A stretch of 64,000 nucleotides of DNA. Source: Arthrobacter tumbae. Lineage in GTDB: Bacteria; Actinomycetota; Actinomycetes; Actinomycetales; Micrococcaceae. Below, in pieces: positions 16,771 through 25,970 of this stretch. The position numbers were made by a program, and so were the translations under genes. The first letter of the stretch is position 1. Each line of letters starts with the position of its first letter. The stretch spans positions 2,170,001 through 2,234,000 of the forward strand of contig NZ_JAFBCC010000001.1 in NCBI RefSeq assembly GCF_016907495.1, read 5' to 3'. The notes under the pieces were generated by a model, which made no database searches, was not told the DNA's origin, and saw only the letters and a list, made by a program, of their open reading frames with translations.

Positions 16771-17096
16771 TTCCCTCCATCGCGGAGCTCTTCGAGTCGT
16801 TCGGTGAGGAAGCTCCAGGTCCTCCAGAACTCGTCCAGGTATTCCTGACCCTGGGCGTTGAGGGTGTACACCTTGCGCGGCGGTCCCTTCTCTGAGGGCA
16901 CCTTCTCCACATCCACGAGGTGCCGCTGTTCAATGCGGACCAGTAACGCGTAGATGGTGCCCTCGGCGATTTCGCTGAAGCCCTGACCGCGCAACCCGGC
17001 CGTAATCTCGTAGCCGTAGGCCGGCCTCACGGACAGCATCGCGAGCACGATGCCCTCAAGGACCCCCTTGAGCATTTCGGTTGCCTGCTTGCCCAC
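16767..17096 (-). CDS. PadR-family transcriptional repressor
   Basis: A 109-residue winged-helix regulator. The N-terminal helix-turn-helix covers VLEGIVLAMLSVRPAYGYEI to EGTIYALLVRIEQ, and the wing is the GPPRKVYTL hairpin, followed by a short dimerisation helix. Length fits the short PadR class. A 20-bp palindrome 24 bp upstream (17121-17140) is the probable autoregulatory operator, and the downstream DUF1048 gene is in the same unit. No transporter lies in this locus, unlike the PadR at 62493. Confidence 0.9.
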   Translation of the reverse strand: MGKQATEMLKGVLEGIVLAMLSVRPAYGYEITAGLRGQGFSEIAEGTIYALLVRIEQRHLVDVEKVPSEKGPPRKVYTLNAQGQEYLDEFWRTWSFLTERLEELRDGGK

Positions 17097-17120
17097 CGGA
17101 ACCTCCAGCTAATCATCATC

Positions 17121-17140
17121 ACTAGGTACCAGTACATAGT
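17121..17140. promoter_or_regulatory. Probable PadR operator
   Basis: ACTAGGTACCAGTACATAGT is an imperfect palindrome in which 16 of 20 positions are symmetric (ACTA-GTAC / GTAC-TAGT). It is placed 24 bp before the padR-DUF1048 start, where autorepressor sites of this family normally lie. A further GAGTACC just downstream may be a half site. Confidence 0.6.
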
Positions 17141-17206
17141 AACACCGAGTACCGACGTTGCAAGGGCCAGTGGCTGAGCGTTTCAACGGCGCTGCTGCGC
17201 TCGCTG

Positions 17207-18346
17207 CTATGCGGCGTTCAGAGGGTCCTGGGCGGTGGCTTTAACTGAGGCTCCACCAGCGACATGCGCGGCTTCGAAAATCATCCACGCCTGCAGTTGC
17301 GTTGACAGCTCCACCGCGCCCTTCCCGGCCGAATCTCCCGGCGCGGCAGGAAAAACCAGGACAGTACGACGACGGCGCACGCCGGCTTCCCGCTCACCGC
17401 GCCCCGTCCAGAGGGCGCGTGCCGTCGTCGTAATCAGGGTCCGGGCGGTTGTGCGGGTTTCCTCCGGAAGGGCGGGAGACGCGGCAGCAAGTGCGAGGTA
17501 GCGGGCGAGGATTCCTGTGAACAGCCCACCGTCGCCGCCGCCGTGGGTGCGCAGGGCGCCGTCCGGCAGGACGAGGTGGGTTGCTATCGCGGTGATGAGG
17601 TCTTCGGCGCGCTGCAGGCTCTGCTCATCGCCGAGGGCCAGAAGTGCGCCGAGGACCGGGCCCTGGTTGTAGGTATAGAGGTCGGTGACGACACGCTCCC
17701 CGGGGATGCGGATACCGTCGAAGAGGAGCCCGGTTGCCGGGTCCAGCAGCCGGGTGAAGAGCCAGTCGATCAGGCTCGCGGCCTTATCCGCCCGTCCGAT
17801 GCGTGCGAAGTACAGCGCCGCCGGTGCGGTGGCCGGCGTGTTCTTGAAATCGCGGGAGGTGTTCCAAAAGAGGCCGCCGCCGAGGTCCGGAGTATGCGCC
17901 GAGGCCAGGGCGGCGGTCAGCGTGGGAAGGGGACGGGTGCCGGCAACATCGGCTGAGCGCAGGGCGGCGAGGGCAAGCCAGGCCATGTCGTCGTAGTAGC
18001 TGTTTCTCCAGCGCCCACCGTTTCGCAGGCGGATGGTGCGCAGGAGGCGGCGTGCGCTGGTGCGGTGAGCGGCGCCGTCGTCGTGCTTGCTGGCATGGGC
18101 GTGTTCGCGTTCCGCCGCGTCGAGGAGGCAGTCGAGATAGTGCGCCTGCCACCAGTAGTGCCATGGAGCTGTGCTCCGCTTGAGAAAACTGGGGTTGGGG
18201 AGACTGGTGTGCGCGAGGTGCGTTCCGGGGAGGCCGAGCAGCCGGTGGCCGAAGGCCGCGGGGACCGACGCGGCGGCTGCTGCGGCGTGCAGCTGTGCTT
18301 CCCGACGTTCCGCAGGGAGCTTCCCGGTGGGCTTCTCGGTGGGCAT
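17207..18346 (-). CDS. GH76-like glycoside hydrolase
   Basis: A 379-residue alpha/alpha-barrel protein resembling family GH76 (endo-alpha-1,6-mannanase and relatives). Visible blocks are the WHYWWQAHYLDCLLDA opening, SYYDDMAWLALA with the paired aspartates expected in the active site, GGGLFWN, and YTYNQGPVLGALL. There is no signal peptide, so if it is an enzyme it may act inside the cell. The C-terminus keeps AVELSTQLQAWMIFEAA. Its start is uncertain; the ATG at 18346 is the first possible. Substrates could be cell-wall or storage mannans. Confidence 0.72.
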   Translation of the reverse strand: MPTEKPTGKLPAERREAQLHAAAAAASVPAAFGHRLLGLPGTHLAHTSLPNPSFLKRSTAPWHYWWQAHYLDCLLDAAEREHAHASKHDDGAAHRTSARRLLRTIRLRNGGRWRNSYYDDMAWLALAALRSADVAGTRPLPTLTAALASAHTPDLGGGLFWNTSRDFKNTPATAPAALYFARIGRADKAASLIDWLFTRLLDPATGLLFDGIRIPGERVVTDLYTYNQGPVLGALLALGDEQSLQRAEDLITAIATHLVLPDGALRTHGGGDGGLFTGILARYLALAAASPALPEETRTTARTLITTTARALWTGRGEREAGVRRRRTVLVFPAAPGDSAGKGAVELSTQLQAWMIFEAAHVAGGASVKATAQDPLNAA

Positions 18347-18510
18347 AGAGCCACCCTAGACCGCGCCGTCGTCGTTGTGTTTGAGCACTATGCACAGTAC
18401 GGGGGCCGGTGGATGCTGCGGTGTGCTGCATCACAGTAGGCTCGAAGGAGTGTTCGTAGCCGAGTCTTGGACTCAATCCCCAAATCAACCCCCGACGCAA
18501 TGGAGATGTC

Positions 18511-19287
18511 ATGGAGTGTGCAGGAACGGTAGCCCTGGTAACCGGCGGAGCGTCCGGACTCGGCCGGGCAACGGCGCAGCGGCTGCATGACGACGGCGCG
18601 GCGGTGGTGATTCTGGACCTTCCGCAGTCGGACGGGGCGGGTTTTGCCGAGTCGCTGGGGGAGCGGGCACGCTTTGTTCCGGCTGACGTCACCAGCGAGG
18701 AACAGGTTCAGGCCGCGGTGGATGCTGCGGCTGAGCTTGGCCCGCTGCGGATCGTTGTGAATTGTGCAGGAGTGGCGACGCCAGGGAAGGTGCTGGGCAG
18801 GGACGGCGTGCTGCCGCTGGAGCAGTTCAACAAGGTCATCGGCATCAACCTGATCGGTACCTTCAACGTGCTGCGGCTCGCGGCGGCCGCCATGGTCGCC
18901 ACCGAGCCGGTGCAGACTTCGACCGGCACGAACGAACGCGGCGTCATCATCAACACGGCCTCCGTCGCGGCGTTCGACGGGCAGATCGGGCAGCCTGCAT
19001 ACTCCGCGTCCAAGGGTGCCGTGGCGGCGATGACCCTGCCCGTTGCGCGTGAACTTGCGCGGTCATACATCCGGGTCATGACCATCGCCCCTGGCATCTT
19101 CGAAACCCCCATGATGGCCGGCTTGCCGCAGGAGGCTCAGGACTCCCTCGGGAAGCAGGTGCCGCACCCATCCAGGCTCGGCAAGGCCACCGAATACGCT
19201 TCGCTGGTTGCGCACATCGTTGAGAACCAGATGCTCAATGGCGAGACAATCCGGCTTGACGGCGCCATCCGCATGGCGCCGAAGTAG
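18511..19287 (+). CDS. SDR-family 3-hydroxyacyl-CoA dehydrogenase-like enzyme
   Basis: A 258-residue NAD(P)-dependent short-chain dehydrogenase. The cofactor site is VTGGASGLG, followed by DLPQS (Asp after beta2 suggests NAD preference), [10 protein letters not shown], and the catalytic NTASVAAF...YSASK with Ser, Tyr and Lys in place. The C-terminal [10 protein letters not shown] is typical of the HSD17B10/type-2 3-hydroxyacyl-CoA dehydrogenase group. The acyl-CoA dehydrogenase gene begins about 40 bp later, so both likely belong to beta-oxidation or branched-chain amino acid breakdown. Confidence 0.88.
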   Translation: MECAGTVALVTGGASGLGRATAQRLHDDGAAVVILDLPQSDGAGFAESLGERARFVPADVTSEEQVQAAVDAAAELGPLRIVVNCAGVATPGKVLGRDGVLPLEQFNKVIGINLIGTFNVLRLAAAAMVATEPVQTSTGTNERGVIINTASVAAFDGQIGQPAYSASKGAVAAMTLPVARELARSYIRVMTIAPGIFETPMMAGLPQEAQDSLGKQVPHPSRLGKATEYASLVAHIVENQMLNGETIRLDGAIRMAPK

Positions 19288-19326
19288 ATCCTCTTGATTT
19301 CTGAGACCACCCGAAAGGACAGCTCA

Positions 19327-20532
19327 ATGGAGAGCAGCCTCCCATCCGCAGACTTCTACGGATTCGAGTCCCTGCTCAGCGACGCCGAACGGGCGAAGCT
19401 GCAGGACGTGCGGGATTTCCTCGCGAAGGACGTGGCGCCGTACGCCACTGACTGGTGGAACCGGGCAGAATTCCCGTTGGAGGTGCTGCCCAAACTTGCC
19501 GCCCTGAACCTGAGCACGCCCGTCCAGCAGGGGTACAGCTACCTGTTCAGCGGCATGGTCATCGCTGAACTCACCCGCGCCGATACGTCGCTGGCAACGT
19601 TCTTCATGGTGCATCACGATCTGTTCGTTGAGGCGTTGCACGAGTTCGGCACAGAGGACCAGAAGGCACGGCTGCTGAACGATGCCATGGACCTCACGAT
19701 CACCGGTGCCTTTGCCCTCACGGAACCCCAGCACGGGTCCGATGTGGCGGGCGGCATGGCAACCACCGCAACCCGGGACGGTGATACCTGGATCCTGAAC
19801 GGCGCGAAGCGGTGGATCGGAAACGGAACGTTCTGCGACTACATGCTGCTGTGGGCGCGGGACACCGCGGACGGCGCTGTGCGGGGCTTCATCCTGGACG
19901 CAACGCTGCCGGGGGTCACCCGGACGGCCATCGAAAACAAGATTGCACTGCGGACAGTGCAGAACGCGGACATCCTTTTGGACAACGTGCGGGTGTCAGA
20001 GGCGGACCGCTTCGCCGGCATCAACAGCTTCACTGACACCAAGCGCCTGCTGCGCGGCTCCCGCATCCTGGTCGGCTGGCAGGCCGTCGGGCAGCAGCTC
20101 GCGGCGTTCGACGCGGCGCGGGCGTACGCCGTCGAGCGCCACCAGTTCGGGCGCCCGCTGGCCGGGTTCCAGCTCATCCAGCAACAGCTGGTGCGCATGT
20201 TGGGCAATACCACCGCGAGCCTTGGCATGATGGCGCGGGTTGCGCAGCTGCAGCAGGACGAGCACCGCGGATTGCACGAAGTGCAGCCGCAGATACCGCA
20301 TCGCGGAGCCGACATGGCGCAGGCCGCGCTCGCAAAGTCCTATACGTCGTCGCTGATGCGGGAGACGGTGGCAATGGGCAGGTCCATCTTCGGCGGCAAC
20401 GGGATCGTGACGGACTACCAGATGGCGAAGATCTTCGCGGACGCCGAGGCGATCTACACCTACGAGGGTTCCTTCGAGATCAACACGCTCATTGTTGGGC
20501 GCGCGGTCACTGGAGTATCTGCGATCCTCTGA
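19327..20532 (+). CDS. Acyl-CoA dehydrogenase
   Basis: A 401-residue flavoprotein oxidising acyl-CoA to enoyl-CoA. The FAD and acyl-CoA loops are visible as GAFALTEPQHGSDVAGG and LNGAKRWIGNGTF, with FGRPLAGFQLIQQQL in the C-terminal domain. The catalytic region YTYEGSFEINTLIVGR resembles glutaryl-CoA dehydrogenase, which carries its catalytic Glu there. I place the start at ATG 19327, after GAAAGGA; an upstream ATG at 19294 would add 11 unlikely residues. It forms an operon with the SDR gene. The exact acyl substrate is not evident. Confidence 0.9.
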   Translation: MESSLPSADFYGFESLLSDAERAKLQDVRDFLAKDVAPYATDWWNRAEFPLEVLPKLAALNLSTPVQQGYSYLFSGMVIAELTRADTSLATFFMVHHDLFVEALHEFGTEDQKARLLNDAMDLTITGAFALTEPQHGSDVAGGMATTATRDGDTWILNGAKRWIGNGTFCDYMLLWARDTADGAVRGFILDATLPGVTRTAIENKIALRTVQNADILLDNVRVSEADRFAGINSFTDTKRLLRGSRILVGWQAVGQQLAAFDAARAYAVERHQFGRPLAGFQLIQQQLVRMLGNTTASLGMMARVAQLQQDEHRGLHEVQPQIPHRGADMAQAALAKSYTSSLMRETVAMGRSIFGGNGIVTDYQMAKIFADAEAIYTYEGSFEINTLIVGRAVTGVSAIL

Positions 20533-20657
20533 TTTCCCTATCCACCGGGCGGTTATGACGGTATTCCACCCCGGAAACGTTATATCTGCCCGCTCGATGA
20601 AGGTGCCGCAGGACCGGGCACGGTTGCCGGGCCCGCGGCAGCCCTGCAGAGTGGAGT

Positions 20658-21992
20658 ATGAGCTCCGCTGGATCGCTGCCGCAGCTAACCGTCCGGGAAA
20701 CCGCGACCTTCCTGTCGAAGGTACTGGTACCGACCCTCGCCAAGGGGCCGATCATCAGACGGCCACAGCTGGTGGCGCTCGCAGAGAAGTTGCACCTCGA
20801 TGAGCGCGCAGTCGCCATACTCGCTCAGCTGGCGGCGAAGTATCCGGCTTCGCCTGTGCTCCTCCGCTTGCCGCTGCGCCGCCAGGCGATAGTCCTGGAG
20901 CCCAATGACGTTCACCGGATCCTGGCCGAAACTCCTGAGCCTTTCACCGCTGCCAGTAGCGAGAAGAAGGCAGCCCTCTCGCACTTCCAGCCCCGGAACT
21001 CCCTCATCTCATCCGGCAGCCAGAGGAGCGCACGCCGGGCTTTACAGGATCAGGTCCTGGATTCCGGAAGCCCTGTGCACCACCTGGCGGAGTCGTTCCT
21101 TCCGGTCGTCGCCGAGGAGGCGGAGGAGCTATTGCGCATGGTGGGCAGGTCCGGCGCGCTGACCTGGGACGAGTTCATCCGTTCCTGGTACCGGCTGGTC
21201 CGGCGGGTTGTCTTCGGGGATGCGGCCGCGGACGACGAGGAACTCACCGACATGCTCGCCCAGCTCCGCGCTGATGGAAACTGGGCATTTCTGAAGCCGC
21301 GCAAACGGCATCTGCGCTCGCAGTTTCTCGCCGCCGTCGAGCATCGGATGCACGCAGCACCGCCGGGCAGCCTCGCTGCGGTGATGTCGGGAATGAATCC
21401 GCAGGACGACGCCGCACCGGTTGAGCAGGTCCCGCAGTGGCTGTTCGCCTTCGATCCGGCGGGCATGGCAACGTTCCGAACCCTCGCTGCCGTGGCGGCG
21501 CATCCGGAGGTTCGCGCCAGGGCGCTTCGGGAAGTCACCGAGAACCGCACCCGCCGCGAGTACCTGCCATGGCTCCGGGCGTGTGTCCTGGAGTCCCTGC
21601 GGCTGTGGCCGACCACCCCGATGGTGCTGAGGCAGGCCACCCGGGACGTGGCATGGGATGCGGGGACCATGTCAGCCAAGTGCGGCGTTCTGATTTACGC
21701 TCCGTTCTTCCACCGCGATGAGCGGACCGTGCCCCACCCGGATGCGTACACTCCGGAACGCTGGCTGAACGACGACGACGGCGATTGGGCACTCATCCCC
21801 TTCAGCGAGGGCCCTGCCGCGTGCCCCGGACGCCACCTCGTGTTGATGCTGACCAGCGCTTTCCTCTCCCATCTTCTGGAAGGACCAACGCTGCAGCTGG
21901 AGTCGGCGGAGCGGCTGAACGTCGGAGGGCCTCTCCCCGGAGCGCTGGACAACTATTCGCTGCGTTTCACGGCGGCGGCGGCCGACCGCTGA
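20658..21992 (+). CDS. Cytochrome P450 with altered I-helix
   Basis: A 444-residue soluble P450. The haem-thiolate loop is PFSEGPAACPGRH with the axial cysteine, the K-helix carries ESLR, and PDAYTPERWL is the usual meander region. The I-helix reads FDPAGMATFRT: the Ala-Gly and Thr are present but the acidic residue normally before Thr is alanine. That residue helps oxygen activation in ordinary monooxygenases, so this enzyme may use peroxide or substrate-assisted chemistry. No ferredoxin or reductase gene is adjacent. It starts 125 bp after the acyl-CoA dehydrogenase. Confidence 0.87.
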   Translation: MSSAGSLPQLTVRETATFLSKVLVPTLAKGPIIRRPQLVALAEKLHLDERAVAILAQLAAKYPASPVLLRLPLRRQAIVLEPNDVHRILAETPEPFTAASSEKKAALSHFQPRNSLISSGSQRSARRALQDQVLDSGSPVHHLAESFLPVVAEEAEELLRMVGRSGALTWDEFIRSWYRLVRRVVFGDAAADDEELTDMLAQLRADGNWAFLKPRKRHLRSQFLAAVEHRMHAAPPGSLAAVMSGMNPQDDAAPVEQVPQWLFAFDPAGMATFRTLAAVAAHPEVRARALREVTENRTRREYLPWLRACVLESLRLWPTTPMVLRQATRDVAWDAGTMSAKCGVLIYAPFFHRDERTVPHPDAYTPERWLNDDDGDWALIPFSEGPAACPGRHLVLMLTSAFLSHLLEGPTLQLESAERLNVGGPLPGALDNYSLRFTAAAADR

Positions 21993-22105
21993 GTGAGCTC
22001 CGCCCGGCGTACTGTGACCCGATGCACGGCTGGGGTACGGAATGACGCACGGGTGTCCGGAGTTCCACCGAGTGAAGCGTCAGTACCCGATGGAAGGAAT
22101 CAGCA

Positions 22106-23029
22106 GTGAAAGCAGTATTTTATTCAACGTATGGTGACCCGGGCGTTCTTGAGTACGGCGACCAGCCGGAACCCAAGGTAGGGCCGGACACCGTGCTCAT
22201 CGAGGTGAAAGCGGCATCGGTCAACCCGGTGGACTGGAAAGTCATGGCGGGCTACCTCGACGGCGCGATCACGGCACACTTCCCGGCGATCCCGGGATGG
22301 GATGTTTCCGGCGTCGTTCTTCAGCCGGGTCCCGCCGTCCCTGAATTCTCTGCTGGCGACGAGGTGATGGGCTACGTCCGGATGGACACCGTTGGCCAGG
22401 GAACCTTCGCGGAGCGTGTCGCCGCGCCTGTCCGCACCCTCTCGCGCAAACCCGCGAACCTCTCCTGGGCAGAGGCCGCCACTGTCCCGCTGACCGGTCT
22501 CACCGCACTTCAGACGCTGGACGCGCTGGATGTCTCCAGCGGCGACACCGTGCTCATCCACAACGGTGCCGGTGGCGTGGGCACCTTCGCCATCCAGATT
22601 GCACGGGCCCGTGGAGCCCGCGTCATCGCCTCCGCGTCCGAGCGGAACCACGACTTCCTCCGGGAACTGGGCGCGGAACCGGTCACCTACGGAGACGGTA
22701 TTGCAGGCCGTGTCCGTGAGATCGCCCCGGACGGTGTCAGCGCCGTCGTCGACTTCGTGGGAGGCGACGACTGGCGGGCATCGCTGGACGTCCTGACCCG
22801 GCAGGGGCGCGTTGCGTCCATTGCCGACGCCGACGCGAAGGAGCGCGGGGGACGGTACGTGTTTGTGCGCCCGGTGGCCGCAGATCTCGCCACGCTCGCT
22901 GACCTGATCGAAGCCGGAGAGGTGAAGCCGGTGCTAGCCGAGACATATCCGTTGGAGCGCGCGGCGGATGCCTTTGCAGCCAACATGGAGGGTCACACGC
23001 GCGGGAAGATCGCGATTACGGTCGGCTAA
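22106..23029 (+). CDS. NADPH:quinone oxidoreductase-like MDR enzyme
   Basis: A 307-residue zinc-free medium-chain dehydrogenase/reductase. It opens MKAVFYSTYGDPGVLEY, contains ASVNPVDWKVMAGY and IPGWDVSGVV, and the NADPH-binding motif VLIHNGAGGVGTFAIQIARARG. Structural-zinc cysteines are absent, as expected for quinone oxidoreductases. The GAAGGAATCAGCAGTG start region gives a fair ribosome site. The last four bases overlap the end of the convergent membrane-protein gene. Confidence 0.88.
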   Translation: MKAVFYSTYGDPGVLEYGDQPEPKVGPDTVLIEVKAASVNPVDWKVMAGYLDGAITAHFPAIPGWDVSGVVLQPGPAVPEFSAGDEVMGYVRMDTVGQGTFAERVAAPVRTLSRKPANLSWAEAATVPLTGLTALQTLDALDVSSGDTVLIHNGAGGVGTFAIQIARARGARVIASASERNHDFLRELGAEPVTYGDGIAGRVREIAPDGVSAVVDFVGGDDWRASLDVLTRQGRVASIADADAKERGGRYVFVRPVAADLATLADLIEAGEVKPVLAETYPLERAADAFAANMEGHTRGKIAITVG

Positions 23030-24363
23030 GCCCGGGTGGGGCCGCCGTGCACTTCCTCATCGTCGTAGTACTCGTCGTCGTCCTCATCGGCGAGGTCGAT
23101 CGGCGGGAGGTTGGCCGTCTGGTGACGGCGCAGGGCCCGGCGATAGGAATGATCCACGCGGTGACGGCGTGATCCGGCGGTGATGAGGACGAGGAATACC
23201 GCGAGCGCCGTCGCAGCGGCTGTCGACAGCGATCCGGGTTCCCCGAGGAGCCGCTCCACAATGATCCAGCCCATGCCCCACACCAGCGCAAGGGCAACCG
23301 CAATACGGCCGCGGTCCATCGAGCACACCGCGCTTCCAATGACGACGACGAGGCCCAGGCCCGCGAGCGCCCAGGCGAACTCGTTCTCGGTAAGCCAGGA
23401 GAACCCTTCCAGGGACAGGAACGCGGCGGTATGGCTGAGCGCGGTGAAGCCCGTCCAGCCCAGGAGAAGGCCGAGCGGAACGTCGACCAGCGTTCCTTCC
23501 AGCCACGTGGCGGCCGACCACCGGTTGAGCCAGCGCAACGACACCATGAGCAGGACCAGCAGTACGCCGTGCACCACCAGGCTCGGGGCGTAGAGCTCCG
23601 CCTGGATGGTGAGGGCCAACGCCAGGTTGAGCAGCAGGGCAGCAATGACCACCCAGCCCAGCCGGCGGTGCCGCGGGCTGTCTGCCTGGCCGGGCAGCCA
23701 CTGGTGCACGGTGTAGGCGACCATGCCGAGGCCGATCAGCGCCCAGATATACAACGAGTTGAGACTGGGAGAGACGAGGGAAAGGTCAGGGCGCAGCAGC
23801 TCAGTGGTCCAGATCTGAGGTCCGCCGAAGAACCCGGCCGCCGCCGCGGTTCCCACCAGCGCTCCGATCACGGTCAGGGTGACGAGGTTGCGCCGCACCT
23901 GATCGGCGCGCCAGGATCGGACGTTCGCGGCGGCGCTCCGGGAGGTTGTCGCGGTCCAGGCCGCGGTCTGCCTGCCTGACTTGGCGGCCCAGGTGGAGGC
24001 AGCAGTCGACGCCGCTTTAAGCTTCTCCGCACGCGCCGCCCTGAGGTCCGCAGCGCGGGCGGCCTTCTCGCGTGCGTCCGCGTCAGCCTGCGTTTGATCG
24101 GCTTGCGTCTGTTCAGCCTGCGCTTGGTCAGGGTTGCGGGTTGGGCTGGGGGTAGTACCAGCGGGACCAGCGCTCGGGGGCGCCGCCGTCGTCGTTCCCG
24201 GCTTTTCGTCGCCGGGAGAGACCGGTGCCTTCGGTTGCGCGGCTTTCAGCCGCTCAAGGACGGTGCTCGTCTCGGTCTGCGGAGGGGACGCTTCGGCGTT
24301 CTTCCGGGGCGGGACGGGCGGGGCCTGGGGCAGCCGGTGGTTGGACGGAGTCGGCATGCTCAT
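23026..24363 (-). CDS. Large membrane protein with repetitive cytosolic N-terminus
   Basis: A 445-residue protein. Residues 1-150 are hydrophilic, rich in Pro, Ala, Gln and Asp, with a short repeat (QAEQTQADQTQADADA) and an Ala/Lys/Arg helical stretch. Residues about 155-395 contain eight to ten hydrophobic segments. The C-terminus is acidic (ADEDDDEYYDDEE). The TM region with LYIWALIGLGMVAYTVHQWLP and paired Trp residues recalls TspO/tryptophan-rich sensory proteins, but I cannot confirm it. Its start overlaps the end of the DedA gene by 110 bases on the same strand. Confidence 0.65.
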   Translation of the reverse strand: MSMPTPSNHRLPQAPPVPPRKNAEASPPQTETSTVLERLKAAQPKAPVSPGDEKPGTTTAAPPSAGPAGTTPSPTRNPDQAQAEQTQADQTQADADAREKAARAADLRAARAEKLKAASTAASTWAAKSGRQTAAWTATTSRSAAANVRSWRADQVRRNLVTLTVIGALVGTAAAAGFFGGPQIWTTELLRPDLSLVSPSLNSLYIWALIGLGMVAYTVHQWLPGQADSPRHRRLGWVVIAALLLNLALALTIQAELYAPSLVVHGVLLVLLMVSLRWLNRWSAATWLEGTLVDVPLGLLLGWTGFTALSHTAAFLSLEGFSWLTENEFAWALAGLGLVVVIGSAVCSMDRGRIAVALALVWGMGWIIVERLLGEPGSLSTAAATALAVFLVLITAGSRRHRVDHSYRRALRRHQTANLPPIDLADEDDDEYYDDEEVHGGPTRA

Positions 24364-24961
24364 GTGTCTTTCGGACCTCCCGGCGCTGCTTCAGCGCGAA
24401 GAACGCTGCAATGATCAGTCCCACCAGAGTACCCACCCCCATTCCCAGAAGTGCACTGGCCCACATGGGGAAACCGGTTGTGACGTCCGAAACGAAGCCA
24501 AGTCCCACCAGCCAGATCGACCAGAGCACCCCGCCCAGGGCAGCAAAACCGAGGAAGGGCCGGAGGGGCAGTTCGGCGATTCCGGCGGCTGCGATCCCTG
24601 CGGTCCGCCCGCCCGGAAGGAACCGGAGCGCCACCAGGCCGGCGTAGGTCGGGGACTTACCCGCCTTCTCGACAGCGTTGCGGATCCCGCGGTGGACGGC
24701 ACGCCCCCAACGGAAGCGGTCCAGCCAATGGGTGAGTCTTTTCCGGAAGAGCAGGTACAGCGCGAGGTCACCCAGCAGGCTGCCGGTTGCCGCCGTCAGG
24801 AGGGCCACGGGAAGGAGCACTGAGCCTTCGGAGGCCAGCGAGCCGGACGCGATGACCAGGAATTCGGACGGCATGATGGGCGCAAAGACATCAGCGATGA
24901 CCACCAGAAGCGTGACCGGATGGATCATGAGGGACCACTCGGCAAGGGTTGACAGGTCCAC
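24254..24961 (-). CDS. DedA-family membrane protein
   Basis: A protein of about 235 residues with four or five hydrophobic segments and the DedA/VTT pattern: FAPIMPSEFLVIASGSLASEG, GDLALYLLFRKRLTHWLDRFRWG and ALRFLPGGRTAGIAAAGIAELPLRPF. The Arg and Gly-rich turn after the TM pair is characteristic. DedA proteins act in membrane homeostasis and lipid-carrier recycling (family knowledge). I start it at GTG 24961; an ATG at 24928 would lose part of the first helix. Its hydrophilic Pro/Arg-rich tail overlaps the next gene's start by 110 bases. Confidence 0.82.
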   Translation of the reverse strand: MDLSTLAEWSLMIHPVTLLVVIADVFAPIMPSEFLVIASGSLASEGSVLLPVALLTAATGSLLGDLALYLLFRKRLTHWLDRFRWGRAVHRGIRNAVEKAGKSPTYAGLVALRFLPGGRTAGIAAAGIAELPLRPFLGFAALGGVLWSIWLVGLGFVSDVTTGFPMWASALLGMGVGTLVGLIIAAFFALKQRREVRKTHEHADSVQPPAAPGPARPAPEERRSVPSADRDEHRP

Positions 24962-25022
24962 CCATACCAATTTACAGCGCGACGCCAAGGCGTGACCGGC
25001 TGCCGGCGCAGATTCTGGGATC

Positions 25023-25934
25023 TCAGGTGAGCGACGACAATTCCAGCCCGCTCGTGAATGACGCCGGCCGGGAGGACAGCGGATCGGTGAACTCGATGTG
25101 CCGGGCAAGGAGTTGCAGGGGTTTCGAGTAGTCGTCCTCCTGCTGGGGTTGCAGGACGGGGTAGAACGGGTCGTTGACGATTCCGAGGCCCAGGCCCGCC
25201 ATGTGAAGCCGCAGCTGGTGCGTCTTGCCGGTGTGCGGTTGCAGCCGGTAGCGGCCCACGCCGTTGTGTTCCCCGATTAGCTGCACCCGCGTCTCCGCGT
25301 TCGGTTCGCCGGGGACCTCCTGCGCGAGGAGGTAGTCGCGGGACTTCACAATGCGGCTATGGACGGTGCGCGGGTGCGCGTCGAGCTCCAACGAGGCGTC
25401 GATACTGGCAGCGGCCTCATACTCCTTGCGGATGCGGCGATTCTCGAACAGGAGCTGGTACGCGCCGCGCGTCGCCGGGTTGGTCGAGAACATCAGGATT
25501 CCGGCGGTCATCCGGTCGAGGCGGTGCATGGGAATCAGGTCTGGCAAATTCAGCTGCACCCGCAACCGCACCAGCGCCGACTCCGCCACGTACATGCCGC
25601 CCGGCGTGGTGGGCAGGAAGTGCGGTTTGTCCACGACCAGCAGGTTCTCGTCCTGGTGCAGGATGCTCAGTTCCACCGGCAGGCGCTTCTCCACCGGCAG
25701 TTCCCGGTAGTACCAGATGAACGTGTGCTCGCTGAGGGGAGTCGCCCGGGTGAGCCGCTCGCCTCCCAGGGCAACCACTTCACCGCGGTCGAAGCGCTCG
25801 GCAATTCCGTCCGGATCCACATGGTTCCAACGGTCCAGAATGTACTCCAGCGCGGTGTCCCACGGCCCCTCCGAGGGAAGTCGAAGCCGCGTGGCGTTCA
25901 CGCCGTTGCGCACGGGCAGAGGGGATTGCATCAC
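25023..25934 (-). CDS. RluA-family pseudouridine synthase
   Basis: A 303-residue RNA pseudouridine synthase. The catalytic block is IPMHRLDRMTAGILMFS with the essential aspartate; LVVDKPHFLPTTPGGMYV and PHTGKTHQLRLHMAGLGL follow the family pattern. It isomerises a uridine in rRNA or tRNA; the exact site cannot be predicted. There is no obvious S4 domain, only a short N-terminal extension. It stands 37 bp after the start side of the DUF6541 gene and before DedA, in the same direction. Confidence 0.92.
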   Translation of the reverse strand: MMQSPLPVRNGVNATRLRLPSEGPWDTALEYILDRWNHVDPDGIAERFDRGEVVALGGERLTRATPLSEHTFIWYYRELPVEKRLPVELSILHQDENLLVVDKPHFLPTTPGGMYVAESALVRLRVQLNLPDLIPMHRLDRMTAGILMFSTNPATRGAYQLLFENRRIRKEYEAAASIDASLELDAHPRTVHSRIVKSRDYLLAQEVPGEPNAETRVQLIGEHNGVGRYRLQPHTGKTHQLRLHMAGLGLGIVNDPFYPVLQPQQEDDYSKPLQLLARHIEFTDPLSSRPASFTSGLELSSLT

Positions 25935-25970
25935 CTGTCAAGGGTAGCGGGAGCCGGTGACAACACGCTC

